This document shows positions 1 through 9,614 of a stretch of DNA of 64,000 bases, in pieces (the first letter of the stretch is position 1; every line of letters begins with the position of its first letter). The notes beneath the pieces are model-generated. The model had not been told where the DNA came from, made no database searches, and saw only the letters and a list, made by a program, of their open reading frames with translations. A program made the position numbers and the translations under genes. The DNA is taken from the NCBI RefSeq assembly GCF_918797505.1, contig NC_092794.1, forward strand, positions 76,855,345 to 76,919,344, read 5' to 3'. The stretch is from Bemisia tabaci. Its lineage: Eukaryota; Arthropoda; Insecta; Hemiptera; Aleyrodidae.

Positions 1-1029
1 AGCACGTTAAAGAGTAGTTATAAGTAATTTTTAAGTTCAGAAAAGAAAAGTGCGCGAAAAATTACATAGGAAAACATATAATGTATGACATCAAAACGAC
101 GATTTGTCGAGGCACAGCCGTGGAAAGAGCACTCCGGCAGCCGCTCAACCCCCCACTTCACCCCCTTGTATCTCCGGAACTGCTTTTCAACTCAAGCTGA
201 AATTTTTTCCTGAGACTTGGGGCATCATATGCATCAATTTGGCGCAAGTCCCGTTTGCCGAATCGAGATCCTAAAAAGGGGCGAATTTTGACCCATTATT
301 AACAAGGATCTTTGAGTTTCCCGTCGAAAAGTATCTCCTGGTACAGAGTTTCACGAAAATCTATCGAACAAGAGCCGTCTCAGTATTATAGGCCACGGTT
401 GCCATCTTGGATTTTAAATTTTTGAAAAGCTCACCAAAAATTCGAGTTTCCTGTCGAAAAATAACCTTCGATAGAAATTCCAATAAATTCTCACCAAAAT
501 CCGTCGTAGAATATGAATATGGAAAATATATTGAATTTTGAAAATCTAACCAAAAATTCGAGTTTCCTGTCGGAAAATATCCCCGGTTACTGAGTCTCAC
601 GAAAATCGATCAAACTGGAGCCGACTTAGCATCTGAGGCAACGGCCGCCATCTTGAATTTTGACATTTTGAAAATCGGACCAAAAATTCGAGTTCCCCGT
701 CGAAGAATACACCGTGGCACCAATTTTCACAAAAATACGTCGAAAAATACCTCCTAAAACCTGAAATTTCGTTATAAGGCTATGACGTCACGCGTCAGGA
801 TTGAACCTGTTCAGCGCGGTGCTTGTGAACAACTTCGTATTTCCAATGCATTCGTATAGGGAGAAACAACTTGTTTTTTAGGCTTCAGCGGCATTTTTTC
901 CTAAAGATTTTTCGGGCATGTAAAGGTGTTTCTTAGCCTCATTCTTGCTGAGTTTGAAGGAAATCGATCCGACAGTTTTTTTTTGTAAAGTGTTGATGAG
1001 ACCTTGGTTACTTAGCCTTATATTTTTAA
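1..1029 (-). mobile_element. Helitron-like family 1, copy A (partial, left end outside window)
   Basis: This is the end of a decayed copy of the family better seen at 1920-3315. It carries units of the 130-bp internal repeat (GGCCGCCATCTTG-type cores near 396 and 645), then the conserved block with TGACGTCA at 783-790 and the GATTGAACCTGTTC motif. After about 870 it departs from the other copies, keeping only a weak match to the GGAAATCG segment near 958. The usual terminal CAGCTTTATATAGAG is not recognisable. It abuts the next copy at 1030. Open frames across it are chance products of the repeat. Confidence 0.55.
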
Positions 1030-1919
1030 CTAGCCGTGATAGCTCGATTTGCGAGCTGACACGCCTAGCCGGGGAGTGCCCCCGGACGCCCGGTTCTTTG
1101 CTTCGCGATGAACTTGCCACTCGTTCTTCCCGCCGCCCCCGCCCCGCAGTTTTTAACTTTAATGAGAAGATAATATCTTCGTCCTCATTCTCTTTTTCAC
1201 AAATTTTCACAAAAATCGATGGTCCAGGAGCCGAGACAGCTTTACAGGGCGCGGCCGCAATATTGGATTTTATGAATTTTGAAAATCTAACCAAAAATTC
1301 GAGTTTCCCGTCGGAAAATATCTCCTGATATCGAGTTTTACGAGAATCAAAAGTAGAGGAGCCGAGATAGCATTTTAGACTACGGCCGCCAACTTGGATT
1401 TTGAAATTTTGAAAATCTAACCAAAAATTCGAGTTTCCTGTCGGAAAATACCCCCGGTCACTGAGTTTCACGAAAATCGATCAAACTGGAGCCGACTTAG
1501 CATCTTAGGCAACGGCCGCCATCTTGAAATTTGAAATTTTGAAAATCGGACCAAAAATTCGAGTTCCCCGTCGAACAATACACCGTAGCACCAATTTTCA
1601 CAAAAATACGTCAAAAAATACCTCCTAAAACCTGAAATTTCGTTATAAGGCTGTGACGTCACGCGTCGGGATTGAACCTGTTCGGCGCGGTGCGCGTAAA
1701 CAATCGCGTATCTCCAATGCAATACTATAGGGAGAAACAACTTTTCGCTGTTGCGGGCGTCTTAGGCAGCGGATTGGAATCGGAATAATTTCGATCAACT
1801 CCTCACAACAATAGCTAAGCGTGTACCAAGTTTAAAGGAAATCGCTTCGGCCAATTTTTCGCTAGGGGGGGGGGGGAGGGGGGCAGCGTGAGTGGTAACA
1901 GCAGCTTTATATAGAGTAA
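1030..1919 (-). mobile_element. Helitron-like family 1, copy B
   Basis: Read on the minus strand, the 3' end is a hairpin built on AGCTCGC/GCGAGCT about 9 bases before a terminal CTAG. The flanking bases follow the Helitron rule of insertion between A and T. The body has three units of the 130-bp repeat (cores near 1252, 1384 and 1515), a TGACGTCA palindrome at 1654-1661, and a G-run near 1865. The opposite end reads CAGCTTTATATAGAGTAA on the plus strand and runs directly into copy C, giving a head-to-tail tandem. No Rep/helicase gene is present, so it is non-autonomous. Confidence 0.7.
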
Positions 1920-3315
1920 CTAGCCGTGATTAGCTCGCCTTGCGAGCTGTCACGCCTAGCCGGGGAGTGCCCCTGGACCCCCTCCTCGCTTCGCGATGAA
2001 CTTGCGACTCGCTCCGCGAGCCGCCACCGCCCCGCACAGTTTTTATTATTGATGAGGAGACAACATCTATCTTAATCTTCTTTTTCACCAAGTTTTACAG
2101 AAATTGATGTTCTAGGAGTCCGGACCGCGTTTTCGTGCGAGGCCGCCATATTGGATTTGGAAATAATGAAAATCCGACCAAAAATGCGAGTTTTCCGTCG
2201 AAATACACCTCCTAATACCGAATTTCACAAAAATCGATGGATCGGAAGCCTAGATAGCAATTTAGACCACGTTCGTCATCTTGGATTTTTGAATTTTGAA
2301 AATCGGACCTTAAATTCTAATTTCCCGTCGAAATATACCCCCTAATACCGAGTTTCACGAAAATCGATCCAACAGGAGCCAACTTAGCATTTTAGGGCAC
2401 GGCCGCCATCTTGGATTTTGAAATTTTGAAAATCCGACCAAAAATTCGAATTTTCCGTTGAAAAATACCCCTGGCTACCGAGTTTCACGAAAATCGATCG
2501 AACAGGAGCCGACTTAACATTTTAGGCCACGGCCGCCATCTTGGATTTTGAAATTTTGAAAATCCGACCAAAAATTCGAATTTTCCGTTGAAAAATACCG
2601 CCAGAGACCAAGTTTCACGTAAATCGATATAACAGGAGCCGGCTTAGCATTTTAGGCCACGGCCGCCATCTTGAATTTGGAAATTTTGAAAATCTAACCA
2701 AAAATTCGAGTTTCTCGTCGAAAAATACCTGTAGATACCGAGTTTCACGAAAATCGATATATCAGGAGCCGACTTAGCATTTAAGGCCACGGCCGCCATC
2801 TTGGATTTTGAAATTTTGAAAATCTGACCAAAAATTCGAGTTTCCCGTCGAAAAGTACCCCCGGATGCCGAGTTTCACGAAAATCGATCGAACAGGAGCC
2901 GACTTAGCATTTTAGGCCACGGCCGCCATCTTGGATTTTGAGATTTTGAAAATCCGACCAAAAATTCGAGATTCCCGTTGAAAAATACCCTCGCTTACCA
3001 ATTTCCTCAAAAATCCGTTGAAAAATACCGCCTAAAACCTTATATTTCGTCTATAAGGCAGTGACGTCACGCAACAGGATTGAACCTGTTCGGCGCGATG
3101 CGCGTAAACAACCGCGTATCTCCAATGTAATACTATATGGAGAAACAACTTTTCACTCTTGCGGGCGTCCTAAGCAGCGGATTTGAGTGGGAATAATTTT
3201 AATCAACTCTTCATTACAATAGCTGAGCGTGTACCAATTTTAAAGGAAATCGCTTCGGCCAATTTTTATCTAGGGGGGGCATAGTGAGTGGGAACAGCAG
3301 CTTTATATAGAGTAA
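1920..3315 (-). mobile_element. Helitron-like family 1, copy C (longest copy)
   Basis: It starts (plus strand) with the CTAG and hairpin signature, followed by a GC-rich block containing GGGGAGTGCCCC. About seven units of a 130-bp tandem repeat follow, then the TGACGTCA block at 3062-3069, and it ends in CAGCTTTATATAGAGTAA. The copy at 8474-9614 has the same order with fewer repeat units, so copy number of the internal array explains the length difference. It has no coding capacity. The known Helitron hallmarks seen are a CTRR end, a hairpin just inside it, and an A/T target. Confidence 0.75.
2140..3010. repeat. 130-bp internal tandem array of Helitron-like copy C
   Basis: The core GGCCGCCATCTTGGATTTTG starts at 2401, 2531, 2661, 2791 and 2921, an exact 130-base spacing. 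Two more diverged units have cores near 2143 and 2271. Each unit also carries ACCGAGTTTCACGAAAATCG and AAAATTCGAGTTTCCCGTCG. As 130 is not a multiple of three, it does not encode a repeated peptide. Confidence 0.9.
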
Positions 3316-3360
3316 TAAATCAATAAATAAATAAAATAGACTGAAAAATACCAGACTCCC

Positions 3361-3540
3361 ATGGGCGCACAGGGGATCCCCTGTCATTCCCTTGGGAGCA
3401 CAGGGGTTTCGCTTTCCTGTCCATTCCCCAGGGGAGCACAGGGGCTTTCCTGTCCATTCCCTAGAGGAGCACAGGGGCTTTCCTGTTCATTCCTCAGGGG
3501 AGCACATGTGATCTTGTGTCCATGTCCAGGGGAAATTTTT
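3361..3540. repeat. Minisatellite with GAGCACAGGGG units, left block
   Basis: Units of roughly 36 bp carry GGGAGCACAGGGG followed by CTTTCCTGTCCATTCCC. About five copies can be read. The same unit reappears at 4430-4608, so one array appears to have been split by the sequence between. The short open frame here is a by-product of the repeat. Confidence 0.8.
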
Positions 3541-3778
3541 ATCCGAGTATAAGTTATAAAGCATCTAAAGTAGATAAAGACGTTGTGTTTTGTCGCACTA
3601 TATCCGTTCCCAAGTTTGGTGACGTCTTTTCAGGACACTGTAGGGTCCTGTATGCAGTTCCTATGAATATAGTTCTGTGATGCTCCACTGTACATGGTGG
3701 GCTGCAGTCACATATATAGGCCCGTAGCATTTCCCCTGAAGTTCTATGATGATCCACGATACACCGTAAGATTACGTA
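3541..3778. other. Short unassigned spacer between minisatellite and TTAGG-bearing element
   Basis: Low-copy-looking sequence with weak repeats of CAGTTC/CTATGA/GTAGGG type. I see no coding or RNA signal. Confidence 0.4.
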
Positions 3779-4307
3779 GCATGGTGTCAACGATCATGGT
3801 GTCAACAAACAGTTTTTCTAAGTTTTTGTTGACACCACGATCATCCAAAAATAAAAAATTCTGACCCTCATGAAAAATGATCACGGTGTCAACGATCACG
3901 ACGTCAACGAAACTTAAAACTTGCCTCAATAACACATTTTAAATTTCAAGTCTTGTTTTTCTTGTGTTATTTACTCTAACCTAACCTAACCTGACCTAAC
4001 CTAACCTAACCTAACCTAACCTAACCTTACCTAACCTAACCTTACCTAACCTTACCCAACTTTACCTAACCTTACCCAACTTCACCTTACAAGACCTATC
4101 CCACTTTCACAGAGCTTAACTTTCCCCGACCTTACCCTACACAACTTTAACCTTACCTACTTAATCTAACCGTACATGTCCTGATCTAAACTAACCTAAT
4201 CCAACTATACGTGACCCAGACCTCTCCTGTACACTTATTTTTTTAATTTTACTCACAAGGAACATATTTTTCTGTTTGTTGACACCGTGATCGTTGACAC
4301 CATGCTC
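3779..4307. mobile_element. Inverted-repeat element enclosing a TTAGG array
   Basis: The left arm begins AGCATGGTGTCAACGATCAT and continues to CAACAAACAG near 3814. Its reverse complement occurs at about 4270-4307 (CTGTTTGTTGACACCGTGAT onward), matching over about 36 bases with two or three differences. Extra copies of the GTGTCAACGATCA motif lie just inside (3823-3910) and just outside (4340-4410), so the ends may be built from a subterminal repeat. The interior holds the TTAGG array and no gene. The superfamily is unknown and I see no clear target duplication. Confidence 0.55.
3975..4110. repeat. Interstitial telomere-type (CCTAA)n / (TTAGG)n array
   Basis: Near-perfect AACCT pentamers run from about 3975 to 4035. 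They then degrade into TTACC/AACTT variants to about 4200. TTAGG is the common arthropod telomere repeat. Here the array sits inside a 64-kb internal region with a transposon on its right, so it is interstitial and not a chromosome end. Confidence 0.85.
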
Positions 4308-4429
4308 AGGGCCCATTTTTGCGTTTGCCTGATCACGACGTTAACAATCGTTGACTCCACGATCAGATTTTTGGTTTGTTGACACCATGATCGTTGCCAC
4401 CATGCAACGTTACCCACCGTAAGAGGTCC

Positions 4430-4608
4430 CACGAGAGCACATATGGGTCACATGTATACTCCCATGGGAGCACAAGGGTCATACTTGTTGGCTCCCAGGG
4501 GAGCGCACGGGTCACATGTTAGCCCCCAGGGGAGCACACGGGCTCCCCTGTACATTCCCCAAGGGAGCACATGTGATGTCGTGTCATTCTACTGGGAGTA
4601 CATGTGAT
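4430..4608. repeat. Minisatellite with GGGAGCACA units, right block
   Basis: This has the same type of unit as 3361-3540 (CCCAGGGGAGCACACGGG, CCCAAGGGAGCACATGTGAT and similar). The retrotransposon tail joins it at 4609. The unit's ACATGTGAT sequence is a plausible target-site duplication, since ACATGTCAT recurs at 7885-7893. Confidence 0.75.
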
Positions 4609-4613
4609 TTATT

Positions 4614-4648
<35 letters not shown>

Positions 4649-4651
4649 TTC
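4609..4651. repeat. (TTTA)n tail of the non-LTR retrotransposon
   Basis: About ten TTTA units on the plus strand, equal to a TAAA-repeat 3' tail of the minus-strand element. It marks the 3' boundary of the insertion. Confidence 0.85.
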
Positions 4652-4746
4652 TTTTGCTTTTTGCTCATTTGGCTTCACAAAAACGTCATTTTCTAAATAA
4701 AGGTACTGATAGGTATAAACATATTTACATACAAATCGTCTTAAAT

Positions 4747-6654
4747 TCATTCATTGACATTCAAAAATTCATTGATTGAGTACGGGCATTTTGCAATCAA
4801 ATGCCTTGTGGCCAGCTTACCGAATGTTGGACTATATATGCTTTCCTGTATAATATTTGGTAATTTATCAAAGAATTTCCATGCCTTTGTTAGGTATGTG
4901 TCGTTCTTTGATAAACTGCTAAATTGGTGATATCTTGTGCCATACCCATGTGTCTCTGCCTTATCTCCCTTCAGCCTTTTAGCCAGTAATTTTAAGTGAC
5001 TCATAATTATTTTGGCCGGTAATGTTAATATCTCATTTTTTATGAAGTGTTCTCGGCATGATGTATCTTGCTTCAGTTTCAGAATGGTTCTGATTGATTT
5101 TTTTTGGAGAATAAAGATTTTCTCTATCTGTTTATTACTCGCGCATGACCAAGTATTGATACAGTAATTTATATGAGACTCGACTAGTGCGTGATAGGCT
5201 AGTAGAAGAAGTTTTTTATCGCAGAATTTACTTAACATCCTCAGGACAAAAATTGACGAAGCTATTTTAGATCTTATTTTGTCACAATGCATTTCAAAGT
5301 TTAATTTATTATCAAGGTAGAGTCCAAGATATTTTAGTGCGTTTACTTCTTCTAATTGCCTTTCATCCACGAATATATTGAAGTTCCAATTACATTTAAT
5401 TCTAGTATGTATCAGCATAAATACTGTCTTTTCTTCATTAAAATTCAGGAAGTTAATTTTGCACCATTGAAGTAAGTAATTCATGAGAACATAGGTGTCT
5501 TTTTCGAGATTCTCTAGACATTGATTGCGGACAACCATTAGGATGTCATCAGCGAATAGTAGGATTAAGAGTAATGATTTTAGAGCTTCCAATGTAATCT
5601 TCCTTTTAAAATATGTAGCTATATCATTAACAAATAAAATAAATAGAATTGCAGCAATCACAGATCCCTGTGGAACACCACCCAGTACTAACAACTTCTT
5701 TGATTTGAATTTCTTATTACCAACTTGGATTTCAACGTACTGAGTCCTCCCCACCAAGTAGCTTTCCAGCCATTTACAAAATTTCTCACTGAATCCTATT
5801 CGTTTTAGTTTATACATTAGCAGATCAAATCGAACTGTGTCAAATGCTTTTTTAAGGTCAACCGCAACTATGACTGAATATTTGTGTTTCTTTCTATCAG
5901 TGAGTAACACATTATGACATTTCTGTATTGCTGCCTCTGTGTTGAGTGATTCACGAAAGCCGTACTGGTGCTCATAGAGAATTTTATGCTTTCTTAAAAA
6001 TCGAGAAATTTGCTTCACCACTATTTTTTCATATACCTTCGATAAGGGGGACACTAAGGACAGGGGTCTGTAATTGCTCAAGATTTCATTGGCGCCTTGT
6101 TTAAATAGAGGTGACACTTTGCTAATTTTTAGCGATTCTGGAAACGAACATTCTGAGAAGGATTTGTTTATGAGAAGATTAAAGGGTGGAGTAAGTGCTG
6201 ATCTGAACATTTTTACCGTCATGTTACTCAATCCATCGTGGCTTTGGGATTTTTTGTTTTTAAGGCTGTTTATTGCCTCTTCTACTTGGTATTCATCGGT
6301 TTTGTTCAGTTCAAATATTTCATCGACACTCATTATATGATGAAAGTCTTTATGTTCAATTTGTGAAGTATAGGATTTTCCCATAACTGAGGTAAAATAC
6401 TCATTAAATTTATTTGCTATGTTAACAGGATCTTCAAAAATCTCGCCCTTGTATTCTATTTTATCTATGCTTTTTCTACTATTTTTTTCTTTTCTTTCTT
6501 CATTTATGACGGACCACGATGTCTTTGCCATGTTTTCAGATTTATTTAATCCGTCCGTTACCTGACTAGCTTTTTCCCTTAAAATTTTTTTCTTTATACC
6601 TCCTTTCCATGTCTTTTTGCTCGTTTTTATATTGTTTATAAACTTCCTTATCAA
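4747..6654 (-). pseudogene. Reverse transcriptase domain of non-LTR retrotransposon ORF2
   Basis: The 635-residue open stretch holds a full reverse transcriptase. Visible motifs in order are NYRPLSL (194-200), QYGFR (230-234), AVDLKKAFD with the first catalytic aspartate at 266, GVPQGS (326-331), FADD with the two further catalytic aspartates (367-370), and KYLG (441-444). After the RT comes the conserved carboxy region with INYCINTWS and LQKKSIRTI (about 495-525), typical of CR1/Jockey-type proteins. The apparent start methionine is not genuine: the protein should continue from the endonuclease upstream, but a frameshift between 6566 and 6654 separates them. The enzyme would copy the element's own RNA at a nicked chromosomal target. 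The RT core itself has no stop, which points to a fairly young insertion. The exact clade (CR1, Jockey, Daphne or a relative) needs a tree. Confidence 0.9.
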
Positions 6655-7051
6655 ATTCAGGAGATTTTTTTAATTGTTTCATCTTATTACTTATCTCTGC
6701 TATTTTATGATAATGAATTCTTCTTTCTTTTCTACTTATGACATTTTTCCTATTTTTGATCGCTTTAAATTTCTCAGGGAAGTATAGATTGTGTTGGTAT
6801 GAGATAGAAGTAAAGAATTCTTCGGCATTTTTACCAAGGTCGGAATTGTAGGTGTCGATAATAAAATTGGCGAACGAACTTTTAGCAAGCGGATCGTTAT
6901 GATTTCTCATAAAAAAACCGTTCTCAGGAGACGTTTTTACAAAGTTTTCAGTACATATGTTGGATTCAATAGCAAGGTGGTCTGATAGGGCGTTTTCTAG
7001 GACTTGAGACTGAACAAGTTTGTATGGCACATTCGTGAATACATTATACAT
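6566..7051 (-). pseudogene. ORF2 middle part: end of endonuclease plus linker
   Basis: This 161-residue stretch is in the same frame as the endonuclease fragment ending at 7058 and continues it. Residues 23-25 are SDH, the last catalytic motif of apurinic-type endonucleases (ALSDHLAIE context). The rest is a lysine-rich linker ending in a frameshift: the DNA at 6566-6654 can be read in both this frame and the RT frame. It is one protein with its neighbours, and its methionine lies inside a heptamer repeat and is not a real start. Confidence 0.8.
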
Positions 7052-7057
7052 TATACA

Positions 7058-7612
7058 TTATACATTATCCATTTTACTAGCGGTTGTTTCCGTGATTCTG
7101 GTGTATTCTGAGACTGTATGCTTACAGCCATTCTCTTTCATGATATTCAAGAAATCCCTAACTTGTTTATCGTTACATCCGGAGTCTAGGTTTATGTTAA
7201 AATCTCCAGCGATAATTAGTTGTTCTTTCAGACTTACATTATCAAGCATTTTATTTAACTTGTCTAGCAAATCATTTACATTAGAGCTTGGTGATCTGTA
7301 GATGGCAATCACTCTAATCTTTAAATCAGGCAGCAGACACATGGCATATTCAAAAACTTTTTCCTCACTGCTTCTCTCGATATTTACTGGTATTGATTTT
7401 ATGCTTTTATGTACCAATATGATAACACCGCCTCCTTTGTATTTCTTCCTACTGAAATAAGATATTATATCATACTCGGGGTGAATTCGGAGTTGTTCTA
7501 TTTCCTCATTTTTTAGTCCATGTTCACAAAGACATACTATGTGTGGTTCCTCCTCATAGAGAAAATCACTCAGTAAAAATTTCTTTTCCTTAAGGTACTG
7601 AATATTTTGCAT
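7058..7612 (-). pseudogene. ORF2 N-terminal apurinic-type endonuclease domain
   Basis: This 184-residue open stretch carries endonuclease motifs: the catalytic glutamate in CLCEHGL (residue 30), AIYRSPSS (103-110), and the metal-site motif AGDFNINL (135-142). In the family this domain nicks target DNA to prime reverse transcription. It ends at a TAA inside four copies of the 7-bp unit ACATTAT (plus strand 7041-7068). Translation resumes in the same frame and reaches the SDH motif in the next fragment, so the break is a single in-frame stop made by the heptamer expansion. Confidence 0.85.
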
Positions 7613-7704
7613 AATAAGCTTAATTCTAAATTTACTCTTTAGTTTGAATTCATTTGACTTAGTGCTCTCAACCTTATTTTTTAATAGGGTTTCGTCTATG
7701 CTTC

Positions 7705-7893
7705 TTAGTTTAAAGATAAATTTGCTCTCTCTGGAGTTGAGGCTTTGTGCTCTAGAACTTTGTTCTTACGCGTGTGCACTTTTATAATAGTTGTTAGAAT
7801 TGAATTTACAAGATATTTCTTCCCTCTTTTATTTAGATGCAAGCCATGTGTTGTAAAATCGCTCCTATTTCTCATGTCATTCCCACATGTCAT
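7705..7893 (-). pseudogene. C-terminal remnant of retrotransposon ORF1 (esterase-like tail)
   Basis: The fragment carries FTTHGLHLNKRGKKYL (residues 13-28). This HGLHLN...GK pattern is what I associate with the C-terminus of the SGNH/GDSL-esterase-like domain in CR1-type ORF1 proteins. It lies upstream of the endonuclease in a different frame, as expected for ORF1 before ORF2. The upstream part is missing because the element is 5'-truncated at about 7895. The identification rests on one short motif. Confidence 0.55.
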
Positions 7894-7895
7894 TG

Positions 7896-8473
7896 ATCAC
7901 ATGTCATTCCCAGAAGAAATTCATAGCAGGGTAGGTATGCAAGAAAGTCATGGATGAGCACCATCTTAGAATTCAGGTCTTCAAAAGTAAAATTAATTGT
8001 GAAAATCCAATTCTTAAAACTGTTTGATTAAGATTACCCGGGAATATAATATCTTCCTTTCGAAGATGTTTTATAATTATACCTTAAAAATTTATCTTTC
8101 CATCCTTTTATTTTTGACGTCATCTTGGATTTGGTACCGTTTGACTTTCACGGCTTTTTCACTTCACATCAGAAGTTTAGGAAATCATCCCTTGAATCAT
8201 TGCGCCGATTTGATTCCTCGTACCCTCCATATTCAGCCGCAATTGATTTAGAGTTCTGGGCAGCCCCTCTAAGTAAGTGGCATTTAGCAGGTCTTATTGA
8301 AGAGTAAAATAAATTTTGAACATCTAATCAAACTGCTTGACCATTGCTGTGCAGAAATTAATGAGACTTATTATAAAACTTTTTAATTTACCCTCCTGTC
8401 GTTCAAATTAGGCCATCTTTTTAGATATTGGGTACCTCGTTTGAACAATAGCTTCCTTGACTTTATATCGGAA
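7896..8473. other. Unassigned sequence
   Basis: AT-rich, with no recognisable gene, RNA or repeat structure. The first 20 bases may belong to the split minisatellite. Confidence 0.4.
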
Positions 8474-9614
8474 CTAGCCGTGATTAGCTCGCTTCGCGAG
8501 CTGACAAGTCTAGCCGGGGAGTGCCCCTGGAACCCAGTTCTACGCTTCGCGACGAACTTGCGACTCGCTTCGCGAGCCGCCACCGTCCCGCACAGTTTTT
8601 AACATTGATGAGGAGACAGCATCTATGTCTTAATCTTCTTTTTCACCAAGTTTTACAGAAATTGATATTCTAGGAGTCCGGACCGCGTTTTCGTGCGGGG
8701 CCGCCATCTTGGATTTGGAAATGTTGAAAATCTGACCAAAAATGCGAGTTTTCCGTCGAAATCCACCTCCTAATACCGAATTTCACAAAAATCGATGGAT
8801 CGGAAGCCGAGATAACAATTTAAACCACGTTCGCCATTTTTGATTTTTGAATTTTGAAAATCGGACCTAAAATTCTAATTTTCCGTCGAAATACACCTCC
8901 TAATACCGAATTTCACAAAAATCGATGGATCCGAATCCGAGATAGCAATTTAGACCACGTTCGTCATCTTGGATTTTTGAATTTTGAAAATCGGACCTTA
9001 AATTCTAATTTCCCGTCAAAATATACCCCCTATTACCGAATTTCACAAAAATCGATCGATATCAGGAAGCGATATAGCATTTTAGGCCACGGCCGCCATC
9101 TTGGATTTTGAAATTTTGAAAATCAAATTAAAAATTCGAGTTCCCCGTCGAAAAGTACCCTAGATCTCCGAGTTTCACGAAAATCGATAGAACAGGAGCC
9201 GACTTAGCATTTTAGGCCACGGCCGCCATCTTGGATTTTGAGATTTTGAAAATCCGACCAAAAATTCGAGATCCCCCGAGAAAAATACCCCCGCTTACCA
9301 ATTTCCACAAACATTCGTCGAAAAATACCTCCTAAAACCTTAAATTTCGTCTATAAGGCAGTGACGTCACGCAACAGGATTGAACCTGTTCGGCGCGATG
9401 CGCGTAAACAACCGCGTATCTCCAATGTAATACTATATGGAGAAATAACTTTTCGCTCTTGCGGGCATCCGAGGCAGCGGATTTGAATGGGAATAATTTT
9501 AATCAACTCCTCATTACTATAGCTAAGCGTGTACCAATTTTAAAGGAAATCGCTTTGGCCAATTTTTATCTAGGGGGGCAGAGTGAATGGGAACAGCAGC
9601 TTTATATAGAGTAA
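8474..9614 (-). mobile_element. Helitron-like family 1, copy D
   Basis: The plus strand reads A|CTAGCCGTGATTAGCTCGCT with the same hairpin and GC-rich block as copy C. Five or so 130-bp units follow (cores near 8700, 8830, 8960, 9091 and 9221), then TGACGTCA at 9362-9369 and the terminal CAGCTTTATATAGAGTAA. It is non-coding. Divergence from copy C is limited in the unique parts, suggesting related recent insertions. Confidence 0.75.

Larger units (their letters stand above)
4609..7895 (-). mobile_element. CR1/Jockey-group non-LTR retrotransposon, 5'-truncated and inactivated
   Basis: On the minus strand the order is an ORF1 C-terminal fragment, an apurinic-type endonuclease, a reverse transcriptase, a short 3' region, and a tail of TAAA-type repeats (plus strand TTTA repeats 4609-4651). 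A tail of short tandem repeats and a 5' truncation are typical of CR1-like elements. The flanks are minisatellite sequence; ACATGTGAT (4600-4608) and ACATGTCAT (7885-7893) may be the target duplication (8 of 9 bases). Coding capacity is broken by one in-frame stop near 7055 and one frameshift between 6566 and 6654, so it is dead but fairly recent. Confidence 0.85.

Noticed and set aside
878..1471. 197-residue minus-strand open frame and its 127-residue plus-strand overlap
   Set aside because: It lies across the junction of two Helitron-like copies, has no known motif, and is not preserved in the sister copies.
2140..3010. A CRISPR array
   Set aside because: Units are contiguous 130-bp tandem repeats with no unique spacers, inside a transposon of a eukaryote.
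3975..4110. A chromosome end
   Set aside because: The TTAGG tract is short, degrades into variants, and has unique and transposon DNA on both sides.
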